64,000 nt of DNA from Reddybacter sp041277045 (GTDB lineage: Bacteria > Pseudomonadota > Gammaproteobacteria > Pseudomonadales > Porticoccaceae): assembly GCA_041277045.1 (NCBI GenBank), contig JBGFSY010000001.1, forward strand, positions 1,054,001 to 1,118,000. Reading direction: 5' to 3'. This document shows, piece by piece, positions 34,150 through 43,186 of the stretch (the first letter of the stretch is position 1; each line of letters opens with the position of its first letter). The notes beneath the pieces were generated by a model. It was not told the origin of the DNA and made no database searches. It saw only the letters and a program-made list of their open reading frames with translations. Both the position numbers and the translations under genes were made by a program.

Positions 34150-34625
34150 GGTGATTGCGTCTCTTCTTTGGGTGCTAAGTAAGGGGGCGGGAAGTTGAGT
34201 TTGTCCAGAATAGTGGTTTCTAGGGCTTCCATTGTTTCAGCCTCGGTCTCATCAATATGATCATGGCCGAGCAAATGTAAGGTGCCGTGCACCAGCATAT
34301 GAGCCCAGTGAGCCTCGAGTGTTTTGTGCTGCTCGTTAGCTTCTTTGCGCACGATGGTGGCGCAAATGACGATATCGCCCAGCAGGTCCGATTCGACAAA
34401 ATCGGGAATATCAGCGAGAAAGGAGAGGACATTCGTCGGCCCCTCTTTGCCCCGATAGCGCAGATTCAACTCGGCACTTTCAGCGGCGCTAACAATGCGT
34501 ACACTGATTTCAGCCTCGGGCTTTTGTGCTCCGAGAGCGGAGCCTATCCAGAGGCGTATCGACGGAGGTTCTGGCGCCTCTTCACCACTGGCATTGTCGA
34601 CGACGATATTGGTATGGCTGTGCAT
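34146..34625 (-). CDS. ybeY: Endoribonuclease YbeY (rRNA maturation)
   Basis: Zinc-dependent single-strand RNase involved in 16S rRNA 3'-end processing and 70S quality control. 159 residues; the metal-binding signature HGTLHLLGHDH with three histidines is intact near residue 113, and RYRGKEGPTNVLSFLAD (near 55) is the other conserved block. The start overlaps the phoH stop by one base and the stop overlaps corC by four. Confidence 0.95.
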   Translation of the reverse strand: MHSHTNIVVDNASGEEAPEPPSIRLWIGSALGAQKPEAEISVRIVSAAESAELNLRYRGKEGPTNVLSFLADIPDFVESDLLGDIVICATIVRKEANEQHKTLEAHWAHMLVHGTLHLLGHDHIDETEAETMEALETTILDKLNFPPPYLAPKEETQSP

Positions 34626-35629
34626 TAATCGTCGTCCGTTGTCTTGTTTTCGAAGTCGTCATAGGCGTCGACGATTTTTTGTACCAGGGGGTGGCGCACC
34701 ACATCTTTCGATTGAAAATGGGTGAAAGTAATACCTTCAACGCCGTCGAGCACTTGGCAGGCGTGAACTAGGCCAGAGCGCGTACCCCGGGGCAGGTCTA
34801 TCTGAGTGGTGTCGCCGGTAATCACGGCAGTGGCGCTAAAGCCGATGCGGGTGAGGAACATTTTCATTTGTTCGCGGGTGGTGTTCTGGCTCTCATCGAG
34901 AATAATAAAGGCGCTGTTCAAGGTGCGGCCGCGCATATAGGCGAGGGGTGCGACTTCGATAACATTCTTTTCGATCAGTTTGTCGACCTTTTCAACGCCG
35001 AGCATTTCGTAGAGGGCATCGTAAAGGGGGCGTAGGTAGGGGTCGACTTTCTGGGATAAATCACCGGGCAGAAAGCCCAGCTTTTCACCCGCCTCAACGG
35101 CAGGGCGCACCAGCAGGATGCGCTCCACTTCATTGCGTAAATAGGCCTCCACCGCGCAGGCGACAGCGAGGTAGGTTTTGCCGGTGCCCGCCGGGCCGAC
35201 ACCAAAATTAATGTCGTGGGTTTGAATGGCCCGCACATAATTTTGCTGGTTGAGCCCGCGGGGGATGACCTTGCCTTTTTTGGTCTGAATCTCGCTGAAG
35301 TTTTTGATATTGCTAGCAGCCGGATGCTCGGTGCTCTCTTTCATTGTGGTTTCCAAGTTCGATTGTTGCAGATAGAGGTGCACCGCTTGCGGTGTCAGAT
35401 TTTGCCGGTCGCGGGTTTCCCTGTACAGCTCGTGCAGTAAGTAGGCCGCTGTGCGCGCCCGCTGGGGCTCGCCGTAAATGGCGAAGACATTGCCGCGATT
35501 GCAGATTTCGATATCGAGACGGCGTTCTATTTGATGCAGGTGCTCATCGAACTGGCCACAAAGGTTGGCCAGACGGCGGTGATCGTTGGGTTCGAGAGTG
35601 ACGGTGTCAGCGGCGGGTAGGGTATTCAA
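34625..35629 (-). CDS. ybeZ: PhoH-like ATPase (YbeZ)
   Basis: 334 residues. The Walker A motif GVGPAGTGKTYLA (near residue 140) and Walker B FIILDESQNTT (near 240) define the PhoH P-loop family; VITGDTTQIDLPRGTRSGL is a further hallmark. It works with YbeY in RNA metabolism. The N-terminus NTLPAADTVTLEPNDHRRLA aligns with E. coli YbeZ, which supports a TTG start at 35629; no ATG exists before residue 96. No clear ribosome-binding site precedes that TTG, so this start is likely but not certain. Confidence 0.92.
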   Translation of the reverse strand: MNTLPAADTVTLEPNDHRRLANLCGQFDEHLHQIERRLDIEICNRGNVFAIYGEPQRARTAAYLLHELYRETRDRQNLTPQAVHLYLQQSNLETTMKESTEHPAASNIKNFSEIQTKKGKVIPRGLNQQNYVRAIQTHDINFGVGPAGTGKTYLAVACAVEAYLRNEVERILLVRPAVEAGEKLGFLPGDLSQKVDPYLRPLYDALYEMLGVEKVDKLIEKNVIEVAPLAYMRGRTLNSAFIILDESQNTTREQMKMFLTRIGFSATAVITGDTTQIDLPRGTRSGLVHACQVLDGVEGITFTHFQSKDVVRHPLVQKIVDAYDDFENKTTDDD

Positions 35630-35692
35630 AGGGTACGATTGAGCGCCTGTCTTAGCGAGGATTTAGGTTAAGCATAGCGATTTTATGGCGCG

Positions 35693-35809
35693 ATGAAAAC
35701 CTTCCGCTGGGGAATGTATAGACCGATAGTGTTGCTAGCCTTGGCCTGCTTAGCAGGAGTCGTTATGTCTTTACTGAGCTTCTTAATCAATCAGCGTGCC
35801 GCGCAGTGA
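35693..35809 (+). CDS. Possible 38-residue single-span membrane protein
   Basis: A short plus-strand frame, ATG 35693 to TGA 35807-35809. The predicted peptide MKTFRWGMYRPI is followed by a ~21-residue hydrophobic span (VLLALACLAGVVMSLLSFLI) and INQRAAQ, giving a positive-inside pattern for one transmembrane helix. It opens in the phoH-miaB gap and its last 27 bases overlap the 3' end of miaB on the other strand. No convincing ribosome-binding site is visible, so it may be chance. Confidence 0.22.
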   Translation: MKTFRWGMYRPIVLLALACLAGVVMSLLSFLINQRAAQ

Positions 35810-37126
35810 ATTGGGCAGGGCCTCGGAAATCTCGACGTCGACAAATTGACCGATCAGCTGATGGTCGCTACAGGTGAAATTGACGACGCGGTTATTCTCA
35901 GTGCGGCCCTGTAGCTGGCCCGGATCTTTGCGGGAAATCCCCGATACTAATAGGCGCTGAGTAGTGCCGACCATGCGGCGGCTAATCGCCATCGTCTGCT
36001 GAATGATGCGATCTTGCAGTATTTTTAGACGCTGTTTCTTGATTTCGGCGCCGGTGGTGTCGGTGAAGTCTGCAGCGGGGGTGCCGGGGCGGGCACTGTA
36101 GATGAAGCTGTAGGAATGGTCGAAGCCGATGCTTTCGATCAGTTTCATGGTGTCGGCAAAGTCAGCCTCGGTCTCGCCGGGAAAGCCAATAATAAAGTCG
36201 GACGATAGGCTGATATCGGGGCGAATAGCGCGAATTTTACGGATGATCGACTTATATTCCAGCCAGGTGTGGCCGCGCTTCATGGCGCTGAGGATGCGGT
36301 CGGAGCCGCTCTGTACGGGCAGGTGCAGGTGGTTGACCAGCTCGGGTACGTCGGCGTAAACGTCGATTAAGGATTGGGAAAATTCCATCGGATGGGAGGT
36401 GGTAAAGCGAATGCGGTCAATGCCATCGATTTGTGCGACATAGGTGATTAGCTCGGCGAGATCGCAGAGGCTATCGCGATCGGGCATCTCACCGCGAAAG
36501 GCATTGACGTTTTGGCCGAGCAGGTTGACTTCTCTCACCCCCTGGCTTGCCAGGTGAGCAACCTCGGTGAGAATATCGGCACAGCCGCGACTGACCTCTT
36601 CGCCACGGGTATAGGGCACCACGCAGAAGCTGCAGTACTTAGAGCAGCCTTCCATAATAGACACGTAGGCCGACACGCCATCGGCTTCGGGCAGGGGCAG
36701 TTGGTCAAATTTTTCAATTTCAGGGAAGCTGACGTCGACCACCGCGCTGTTGCCCGCTTGGCGCTGTTGCATCATATCGGGTAGGCGGTGCAGGGTTTGG
36801 GGGCCAAAAATTAGATCGACGTGGGGGGCACGACGGGCAATGGTTTCGCCCTCCTGGCTGGCGACGCAGCCACCGACGCCAATAATCAGCGCGGGGTTTT
36901 TTTCTTTGAGTTTCTTCCAGCGGCCCAGCTGGTGGAAGACTTTATCCTCGGCCTTTTCACGGATGGAGCAGGTGTTGAGCAATAATACATCCGCTTCATT
37001 GGGGTCATCGGTCTGTACCATTTGATGACTGTCGCCGAGCAGGTCGCCCATGCGGGAAGAGTCGTACTCATTCATTTGGCAGCCATGAGTAACGATGTGC
37101 AGTTTTTTGACGGGGGTGTCAGCCAT
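35783..37126 (-). CDS. miaB: tRNA-2-methylthio-N6-dimethylallyladenosine synthase
   Basis: Radical-SAM methylthiotransferase that adds the ms2 group to i6A37 of tRNAs. From the ATG at 37126 it has 447 residues. The N-terminal UPF0004 domain binds one 4Fe-4S cluster through Cys16 (THGCQMNEYDS), Cys53 (NTCSIREKAE) and Cys87 (GVGGCVAS); the radical-SAM cluster is held by C161-S-K-Y-C165-S-F-C168. A C-terminal TRAM domain ends with EISEALPNSLRGTL. A TTG eight codons earlier (37150) is not needed. It is followed on the same strand by phoH, the usual miaB-ybeZ order. Confidence 0.95.
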   Translation of the reverse strand: MADTPVKKLHIVTHGCQMNEYDSSRMGDLLGDSHQMVQTDDPNEADVLLLNTCSIREKAEDKVFHQLGRWKKLKEKNPALIIGVGGCVASQEGETIARRAPHVDLIFGPQTLHRLPDMMQQRQAGNSAVVDVSFPEIEKFDQLPLPEADGVSAYVSIMEGCSKYCSFCVVPYTRGEEVSRGCADILTEVAHLASQGVREVNLLGQNVNAFRGEMPDRDSLCDLAELITYVAQIDGIDRIRFTTSHPMEFSQSLIDVYADVPELVNHLHLPVQSGSDRILSAMKRGHTWLEYKSIIRKIRAIRPDISLSSDFIIGFPGETEADFADTMKLIESIGFDHSYSFIYSARPGTPAADFTDTTGAEIKKQRLKILQDRIIQQTMAISRRMVGTTQRLLVSGISRKDPGQLQGRTENNRVVNFTCSDHQLIGQFVDVEISEALPNSLRGTLID

Positions 37127-37271
37127 ATTAATTCGAGGCGTGGTTGGCAAGGGCGGAGATTATAGGGCTTCTCTGTTCTTTAGCCTAGAGCACCTGGTCG
37201 TAAGCGGCAGAACCTTAGTTGGTAATATGATAGAATTGCGCGCCTTTTCTAGCAGTAAGCCACAAAACACT

Positions 37272-37607
37272 ATGTCCAGCGAAGCTATCTACAAAGTCAT
37301 CTTCTTCAATCAGGGTCAGGTCTATGAGCTGTATGTGCGCTCAGTTTACCAGAGCGAGCTGATGGGTTTTTTGGAGGTTGAAGAGTTTGTGTTCGACGAG
37401 CGCTCAAAGATGATCGTCGATCCGGGCGAAGAAAAGCTAAAAAATGAGTTTGCCGGCGTCAAGCGTAGCTATCTTCCCTTGCACTCGGTGGTGCGCATTG
37501 ACGAAGTTGAAAAGGAAGGTGTTTGTAAAGTCACCGATGTCAAAGGCGGCAATGTGACGCCCCTGCCTTTTCCTTCAATGGTGCCGGGTCCTAAAAAAAC
37601 GGACTAG
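37272..37607 (+). CDS. DUF1820 family protein
   Basis: 111 residues, cytoplasmic, matching the small DUF1820 family: EAIYKVIFFNQGQVYELYVR at the start, LMGFLEVEEFVF, and RSYLPLHSVVRIDEVEKEG near the end. Function unknown; family members are frequent next to miaB in gammaproteobacteria. The ATG at 37272 is chosen over earlier in-frame starts (37095 onward) because the family begins here and because the upstream bases overlap miaB. Confidence 0.88.
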   Translation: MSSEAIYKVIFFNQGQVYELYVRSVYQSELMGFLEVEEFVFDERSKMIVDPGEEKLKNEFAGVKRSYLPLHSVVRIDEVEKEGVCKVTDVKGGNVTPLPFPSMVPGPKKTD

Positions 37608-37618
37608 TTAGCCCCCGG

Positions 37619-38641
37619 TTAGTCGCGACTAACCCATAACCCGGATAAGCCGAGCTGTGTTTGCAGCGCTTGAGCTTCGCGTTCAGCATCTTCCCTTGAG
37701 TCATAGCCCTCTGCTCTGATGCGGTACAGGGTTTTGCCATTGACTGTAATCGGTTTTATTGAGGCTGTATCGGCTATTTTTTGTGCCTTTTCATGGATAC
37801 TGCTGGCGGCATTAGGATCGGAAAAGCTGGCAATATTGATAAACCAGTTTACTGCCGCGCTATTATCAGTTGCACCGTCGGCTTTTGAGTCGCTGACGGT
37901 TTCGCTATTAGCTGTTTCGGTCTCTGTTGTTTGCGCTATCAGCGCTTTGCTCTCCTCTTTGCGACGTATTGCTTCCTGCATCTGTAGGCTTAAGCCGGTG
38001 AACGTATCCTCTAGTGCTGTCAGTCGAGAAGTCGTTTGCTCGGCGTCTGTTTCAAGTGAGCTTTGTAGTGTGGTGACGGTGGTCGCCAGTTGCTCCTGAG
38101 TCTCGCTTAAAGAGAGTAACTCTTGTTTAGTTTCGGCAACTATGTCGCTGTTATCGAGTAAGTCCGCGACTGGGGGCGCCACGACTTGTGCTTCAAGCTG
38201 CTCGAAGCGAAGACTTAATTTTTGGAGATCTTGCTGCGTGTGCCAGGCGTAATTACCACTAAAAAGTGCAAGGGTTAGGGTGATGCTGGCAATTAACCAG
38301 GGTGTTATCCGGATGGAGTTGATGCCTGGGTTGTGGGGCCTGTTGGCTTGATGGGGTGAGACCAAAGGGGTGGCTGGTCTTATGTTCTCTTCACGGGCCG
38401 TATGCTCTGTGGCGGTGTGATTAATCCTGGCGGGAGGGGGTGTCGTTCGTCTCGGCTCATTAGTGTGTCGCGTGTTTCCCACTCCGAGGTTCTCTTCAAT
38501 GGCAGGGAGCCTGGCTTCTGGAGGAGTTTGGCTCGCTTTGGCCTTAATTCTGGCGAAGGAAGGGCTCAGGTTTCGATTAACCTTGTGTTCTCTAGCTGCT
38601 TGATGGGCGAGGTTTTGTCGATGGTGTGCGGGCTTATTCAT
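37619..38641 (-). CDS. SPOR-domain protein with one membrane span
   Basis: 340 residues. A basic, disordered N-terminal cytoplasmic part (about 1-110), one transmembrane helix near 113-132 (ITPWLIASITLTLALFSG), a coiled-coil periplasmic segment (about 135-230, rich in Leu/Glu/Gln) and a C-terminal SPOR domain (WFINIASFSDPNAASSIHEK to GLSGLWVSRD). SPOR domains bind denuded septal peptidoglycan glycans. A role in cell division or septum targeting is likely by family; the specific protein is not recognised. Confidence 0.85.
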   Translation of the reverse strand: MNKPAHHRQNLAHQAAREHKVNRNLSPSFARIKAKASQTPPEARLPAIEENLGVGNTRHTNEPRRTTPPPARINHTATEHTAREENIRPATPLVSPHQANRPHNPGINSIRITPWLIASITLTLALFSGNYAWHTQQDLQKLSLRFEQLEAQVVAPPVADLLDNSDIVAETKQELLSLSETQEQLATTVTTLQSSLETDAEQTTSRLTALEDTFTGLSLQMQEAIRRKEESKALIAQTTETETANSETVSDSKADGATDNSAAVNWFINIASFSDPNAASSIHEKAQKIADTASIKPITVNGKTLYRIRAEGYDSREDAEREAQALQTQLGLSGLWVSRD

Positions 38642-38922
38642 GGGAATGATTCAGCAGATTATGAGTGAGTATGTTTATTTGAATGCAGTAACTATGCCGA
38701 CGTAATTTCGTCAGCCTACTGGTTATTAATCTACGGGGTTTTTGTTAAACTAAAAAAAACAGGATTTTTTTGTATTAGGTGGTGTCATTATTTTGACGGG
38801 AGTGCCATGTAGAGTGGCGGATAAGGTTGTAGCTATTGTGCTGCGATTCTTGTTTATGAGCCCGGTGCCCTGTCGGCATTGATCTTCCTAATATTGTGCT
38901 ACCGAATAAAATTGAGGAAAGA

Positions 38923-40455
38923 ATGCAGGATAAACCGATGGATTCTGGTTCGACGAATGGCAATGGCAAAGCAGCGCTGTTAACGCGTTTGGCTGTTGAG
39001 TTAACACGACTTGCTCAGGGCCGAGACCGGAAGCTGGATTATCTGCTGGAACAACTAAGAATTTCTCTCCATGAAAGTACACCATCATCTGAGTTTAAAG
39101 AGAGCGCCGCCAGGTTTCTGAAATATATTGTGTCGGGACAGGTTCAATTCGCCAATGGATTTGAGCTGACTATAAAAAACTCGGCCATTGAATTATTCAA
39201 GGCGATTGAAGCTTGTTTTCCCGGTGAGATTCAGGTTTCACGCATTAAAGAAGATTTGATGCTTACATCCTCTCTTCAGGGGACGGTTGAGCAGGTTGAG
39301 AAACTTATCCCGCTATTCCTCGACATGGGTTTGCATCAGACGGCATCCTCATTAGGCTTGGAATCTACTGTTGCAGCAGGGCAGCTTCAGGGTGAGCTTT
39401 CGTTGGCCCATGTGCTGGATGTCGTCGGTACGGCGCTGAGTAAATTACTCGATCAGCTCCGGCTGCTGGAGCCCGATGATGGCCGGGTCGAAACTGTCAG
39501 GAATGATCTTGCCCGTATCGCTAGCATGGGTGAGCTTGAAGTAGTTCTTGGTGAGACCTTGAGTCTTATGGTTGATGTCGCCCGACAAGTCGACGAAGAA
39601 AGAGAGTATACCGAGCAGTTTTTATCACAATTAAGGCTTCATTTGAAAAGCCTGGAAGAGGGGATAGGCGGTTCGATTGATATTGATGCCTCATTGCAAA
39701 GCGTCGATAAGATTCAGGCAGAAGTGGGTGGGGAGGTTTCGGGTATTGAGGCTGCCGTTAATGAAAATAATGACCTGGATTTGCTTAAGCAAATTATTCG
39801 TACCCGTGCTGAGCGATTGACCGCTAAAGTGGCGAATTACGTCGAGACTGAAAAGAAGCAGCTCGAAGAAGCGAAAGATAAAATTGATGCGCTGACTCGC
39901 CAGACACAGATAATGAATATAGAAGTAGAAGGTCTGCGTCATCAGCTAATGGAAAAGCAGCAGGTGCTGGCCCTGGATCCCCTCACTGGTGTGGCTAATC
40001 GTGGTGGTTTTGACAAGCGCTTCGAAGAGGAGTTGGCCCGCAGTCAGCGCATAGGCTTTCCGCTATCGCTATTGCTGGTCGATATTGATAAGTTCAAGTT
40101 TGTTAACGATACTTTTGGGCATAAAGCGGGTGATAAAGTGTTGCAAACTATCGCCAAATTAATGGCGGACAGGGTGCGAGACACCGATTTTATTGCACGC
40201 TATGGTGGTGATGAGTTTGTTCTTTTGTTGCCCGGCACGACTGCTGAAGATGCAAAACCAGTGGCCCAGGGGTTTTGTGATGCGGTGAAGCTCTGTGGTT
40301 TTCATAGTCGTGGTCAGTCAGTAGAAGTTTCTCTTTCTATTGGCATCGCGCAACTCAGAAAGGGTGACAGCGGTGAGGTTTTGTTTGAAAGAGCTGATGC
40401 TGCCATGTATGAGGTTAAAAACAAGGGTCGTGACGGCTGTGCAGTAGCCAAATAG
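38923..40455 (+). CDS. Diguanylate cyclase (GGDEF) with helical N-terminal half
   Basis: Makes cyclic di-GMP from two GTP. From the ATG at 38923 (GAGGAAAG ahead of it) the protein has 510 residues. The N-terminal ~340 residues are mostly helical with coiled-coil character towards the end (KKQLEEAKDKIDALTRQTQ) and no membrane segment or known sensor motif. The GGDEF domain starts LDPLTGVANRGGFDKR; active site YGGDEFVLLLPG (428-432) and the inhibitory site RDTD (419-422, RxxD five residues before) are intact, so it should be active and product-inhibited. It converges on flgZ, a c-di-GMP receptor gene. Confidence 0.92.
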   Translation: MQDKPMDSGSTNGNGKAALLTRLAVELTRLAQGRDRKLDYLLEQLRISLHESTPSSEFKESAARFLKYIVSGQVQFANGFELTIKNSAIELFKAIEACFPGEIQVSRIKEDLMLTSSLQGTVEQVEKLIPLFLDMGLHQTASSLGLESTVAAGQLQGELSLAHVLDVVGTALSKLLDQLRLLEPDDGRVETVRNDLARIASMGELEVVLGETLSLMVDVARQVDEEREYTEQFLSQLRLHLKSLEEGIGGSIDIDASLQSVDKIQAEVGGEVSGIEAAVNENNDLDLLKQIIRTRAERLTAKVANYVETEKKQLEEAKDKIDALTRQTQIMNIEVEGLRHQLMEKQQVLALDPLTGVANRGGFDKRFEEELARSQRIGFPLSLLLVDIDKFKFVNDTFGHKAGDKVLQTIAKLMADRVRDTDFIARYGGDEFVLLLPGTTAEDAKPVAQGFCDAVKLCGFHSRGQSVEVSLSIGIAQLRKGDSGEVLFERADAAMYEVKNKGRDGCAVAK

Positions 40456-40512
40456 TAAGGCTTGTCCATCTCTTTTGGTGCAATAGTTGTTGTTCTTATA
40501 AGTCGTTAGATA

Positions 40513-41256
40513 TCATCGGCGCCGGGCATTCAGTCTTTCGACGGCTGCTGAATAGCGTTGGATTTCCTGTGTTGTCGATGAGTCGAGGTTGTTAAAGCGG
40601 CAGCCCAGTCTGCTTCTCGAGCTGTGTTCTGTGTCGATTTGTCTTTTTACGTCAGCCTCGACAATAATTATTTTGTCATCGAGTGTCTTGAAAATACATT
40701 GCTCTATCTTATCCCCAGGGCCTATGGGGCTACCGGTTGGCACACTGATTAAAGCCCCTGTCGACGAAATATCGCTAAGTTGCCCTTCGATGACCTGGTT
40801 GTCGCTAAGAATCAAGTGAACCTCGGGTGAGGACATCATGCTCACGGAAGTTCGGTAGCTGGTGCGGTGCTGAGTTTGATAAATAGTGTCGGGTATTGTT
40901 GAGCGGTAGCGTATCAGTTTCTTGTTTTGTTCGTGGCTAATAATATTGGCAGAGAAATCGACATTAATCCCTCTTAGCCAGCCGCTTGCCCGATAGTTTT
41001 TCTTTTCAAGCAGTGCGGAGTGGGCGGCGCTATCAGCGAGCTCGTCCAGCTCAACCCAGTCATTTTTTGCATCGATCGCCAGGATAATACTGGCAAATTC
41101 ACCCTGAACACCTTCTATTGAGACGCTCAGTTGGCTGCGGCTTTCAAGGAGTTCTTTGAGGATTAAAAGCTTATGGCCTCTTATCTTGATGCCATCCTCA
41201 TGCCTTTTGGGGAGGTTGTGATCGGTATTTGCAGTTTCTGATTCTTCTAAAGGCAT
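40513..41256 (-). CDS. flgZ: Flagellar PilZ-domain c-di-GMP receptor (FlgZ/YcgR type)
   Basis: 247 residues. N-terminal YcgR-like domain (about 25-125) and C-terminal PilZ domain with both c-di-GMP motifs: RTSYR (Arg131 and Arg135) and SDISSTG (Asp162, Ser164, Gly167). When loaded with c-di-GMP such proteins brake the flagellar motor. It is the last gene of flgA-flgM-flgN-flgZ, the order known in pseudomonads, which is the reason for the symbol. Confidence 0.9.
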   Translation of the reverse strand: MPLEESETANTDHNLPKRHEDGIKIRGHKLLILKELLESRSQLSVSIEGVQGEFASIILAIDAKNDWVELDELADSAAHSALLEKKNYRASGWLRGINVDFSANIISHEQNKKLIRYRSTIPDTIYQTQHRTSYRTSVSMMSSPEVHLILSDNQVIEGQLSDISSTGALISVPTGSPIGPGDKIEQCIFKTLDDKIIIVEADVKRQIDTEHSSRSRLGCRFNNLDSSTTQEIQRYSAAVERLNARRR

Positions 41257-41368
41257 GTGTTTATGACAGCGGGGTGTTGGTGGGCCTTATTTTAGCCTGT
41301 TGGCAGCAGGTTTGCAGGTTGGCTTAAGGCTAGGATGTGCTCGAATGAATGATCTGGGTGCTAGTTCT

Positions 41369-41833
41369 TTAGGCCTTGCCCAGTGGGCTGGATTGATACT
41401 GCCTGGCAGTGATGCCATTTGCGCTGTAGGTCTGCGCTGTTTCTATGCTGCCCTTGCGTAGTACTTGCAGTGCCTGGTCGGTGACCAGTTTGTTTCTTCT
41501 GATCATGGTGCCCACTAGCAGGTTTTCTTCTTTACAGCGCAGGCTGGCTTCGCAAAGGGCCTGCCAACTGTTGTTGAGTTGTTGGTCGGCGTGTGTGGCC
41601 AGTATGGCTTCTGTACCGGCCGCGCCGGGAGCGGCCCCTAGCTTTGCCAGAGCGTTATCCCGTTGCCGGTCTATGGCTTGCAGTGCCTGAGCGACGCCCA
41701 GCTTCTTTTCGATGACCGTTTCGAGGATTGTAATATCTTGCTGGGATAGCGCCGCTCTCTCCTCGCTGAGTACGTCGAGAAGCTCGAGAGTGAGTGAGGT
41801 GGTTTTGTCCAACAGGCTAATAAGGTCTTTCAC
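41369..41833 (-). CDS. flgN: Flagellar export chaperone FlgN
   Basis: Binds the hook-filament junction proteins FlgK and FlgL and delivers them to the export apparatus. 154 residues, nearly all helical, starting with GTG at 41833. The N-terminal helix LISLLDKTTSLTLELLDVL and the LGVAQALQAIDRQRD helix fit FlgN. The C-terminal NLLVGTMIRRNKLVTDQALQVL is the typical substrate-binding helix region. It sits between flgM and flgZ. Confidence 0.85.
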   Translation of the reverse strand: MKDLISLLDKTTSLTLELLDVLSEERAALSQQDITILETVIEKKLGVAQALQAIDRQRDNALAKLGAAPGAAGTEAILATHADQQLNNSWQALCEASLRCKEENLLVGTMIRRNKLVTDQALQVLRKGSIETAQTYSANGITARQYQSSPLGKA

Positions 41834-41927
41834 GAGTTGATACCGGCTTGATTGATTGAGCTTGCAGGGGGGGGCGTGTGGGGATATAAGCTGAGTTCGC
41901 TCCGGCTTACTATCTAATTGCAGTAGG

Positions 41928-42233
41928 CTAAGTTAAATCCTGCTCGAATTTAATCAGTTTCTCGGCGATGCGATCAGTATTGATCGTATAAGAGCCGTCG
42001 CTCAGGGCCTGCTTTATGCTCTCGACCTTTTCTGCATCAAAGCTTGGCATTTCGGCGAGGGTCTTTTCGATTTGCAGTAGTCTGAGGGCAGAATCGGTGA
42101 CGGTAACGGTGCTCGACTCGTTCGTCTTTTGCTGAGTGCCGGCTTTTTCGGGGGCGACACTATGGTTGGCGTCAGCTTTTTTACCGGTATTGGTGCTGAG
42201 CCCTGCATTATTTACTGGTTGTCTAATTTCCAT
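41928..42233 (-). CDS. flgM: Anti-sigma-28 factor FlgM
   Basis: Holds FliA (sigma-28) inactive until the hook is finished, then is exported. 101 residues from the ATG at 42233; an earlier GTG-type extension to 42275 is unlikely. N-terminal half is disordered and polar, as in FlgM; the sigma-binding C-terminus is SALRLLQIEKTLAEMPSFD, then VESIKQALSDGSYTINTDRIAEKLIKFE, a near-perfect family match. A sigma-28 type promoter lies 48 bp upstream, so FlgM is probably under the control of the factor it inhibits. Confidence 0.92.
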   Translation of the reverse strand: MEIRQPVNNAGLSTNTGKKADANHSVAPEKAGTQQKTNESSTVTVTDSALRLLQIEKTLAEMPSFDAEKVESIKQALSDGSYTINTDRIAEKLIKFEQDLT

Positions 42234-42280
42234 TGTGTCTGTCCTTCCCGTTTTACAGTGTCTGAACACTGACAATTAGC

Positions 42281-42307
42281 TTATCGGCATTTTTGTCAGA
42301 AACTTTA
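42281..42307 (-). promoter_or_regulatory. Sigma-28 (FliA) promoter of flgM
   Basis: Read on the minus strand: TAAA (42307-42304), 15 bases, GCCGATAA (42288-42281). This is an exact match to the enterobacterial FliA consensus in both boxes and spacing, about 48 bp before the flgM ATG. Confidence 0.88.
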
Positions 42308-42348
42308 GCTTATCGGTCAATTTAAAAGTAAATGACAGGTTTTTTGTT

Positions 42349-43140
42349 TCAGTCAGTCTGAATCACGCCAGAGGCAAGTATGGTGCCCTCGACTATTCTG
42401 CTGGATGACAAATTCTTCACGCGAACCCTGTCCCCCACAGCGCCGCCCGCCAAAGCGATAGCCGAGGCGCTGACTTTCAGGCCGCCCTGGCCGGCCCGCA
42501 GGTCGACGTGCTGGCCTTTGTGGATGATATGGGGGGCCGTTAATGCGGCGCTGGTAAAGAGGGCCTTATTGGGCAGATTCTTTTTCAAGGCCTTGCCGAC
42601 GACTTGGTCGGGGTTGCTTAAATAGGCCGTATTGAGCTGGCTGATGTTTTTAGATTGCAGGCTAATATCCCCTGCAGTGACGATATGCCCCCGCCGTAGA
42701 GGGGCGTTGGTAACCAGCACCTGGATGACTGTAGTGGCGTTTGCGGGTACATAGAGTGTCCAGGGTTTGGGGCCCTGACAGCGTACGCCGATCGTTGTTT
42801 TGCCTCGCACTTTGGCGCCAGAGGGCAAAAAGGTATCGAGCGGGGTGCTACAAATAGGCAGGGTTAATCGATTGTCAATATTGCCAATGCTGACCGTGGT
42901 GTTAGCTCGGTCCTCAATGTCGCTATGCGTGCTCAGGAATGTCTGGGCTGCGGCTTTAATCGCGTCAATTGACTGAAACTTATCATTCTTAGCCAGGGCG
43001 AGGGGCGCGCTGACGAGTAGTGCGCTGAGAAATGTAAAAACCATTGCCGTTATTCTCGGCAACGAGGCTGGTGCGTGATGTCCACACGATGCGTTGGGAA
43101 GAAGGGTCAATTTTTTGGCGTTTTTTTGTCTGATAGTCAT
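42349..43140 (-). CDS. flgA: Flagellar P-ring assembly chaperone FlgA
   Basis: Periplasmic chaperone for FlgI polymerisation. 263 residues from the ATG at 43140; another ATG at 43044 lies directly before a signal-like stretch (MVFTFLSALLVSAPLALA), so the first 32 residues may not be translated. The SAF/beta-clip C-terminal domain begins LRRGHIVTAGDISLQSK near residue 155 and ends VRVKNLSSSRIVEGTI and a final ASGVIQTD, the FlgA signature. First gene of flgAMNZ, divergent from flgB. Confidence 0.92.
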   Translation of the reverse strand: MTIRQKNAKKLTLLPNASCGHHAPASLPRITAMVFTFLSALLVSAPLALAKNDKFQSIDAIKAAAQTFLSTHSDIEDRANTTVSIGNIDNRLTLPICSTPLDTFLPSGAKVRGKTTIGVRCQGPKPWTLYVPANATTVIQVLVTNAPLRRGHIVTAGDISLQSKNISQLNTAYLSNPDQVVGKALKKNLPNKALFTSAALTAPHIIHKGQHVDLRAGQGGLKVSASAIALAGGAVGDRVRVKNLSSSRIVEGTILASGVIQTD

Positions 43141-43186
43141 CGTTATTTAGGGTTTGCGGCCTTTAGCGTTCCTTTTGCTTAATAAT

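Noticed and set aside
42310..42336. Second GCCGATAA-like box (ACCGATAA on the minus strand) upstream of flgM
   Set aside because: No TAAA at the required 15-base spacing (the bases read GTCA), so only the promoter at 42281-42307 was listed.
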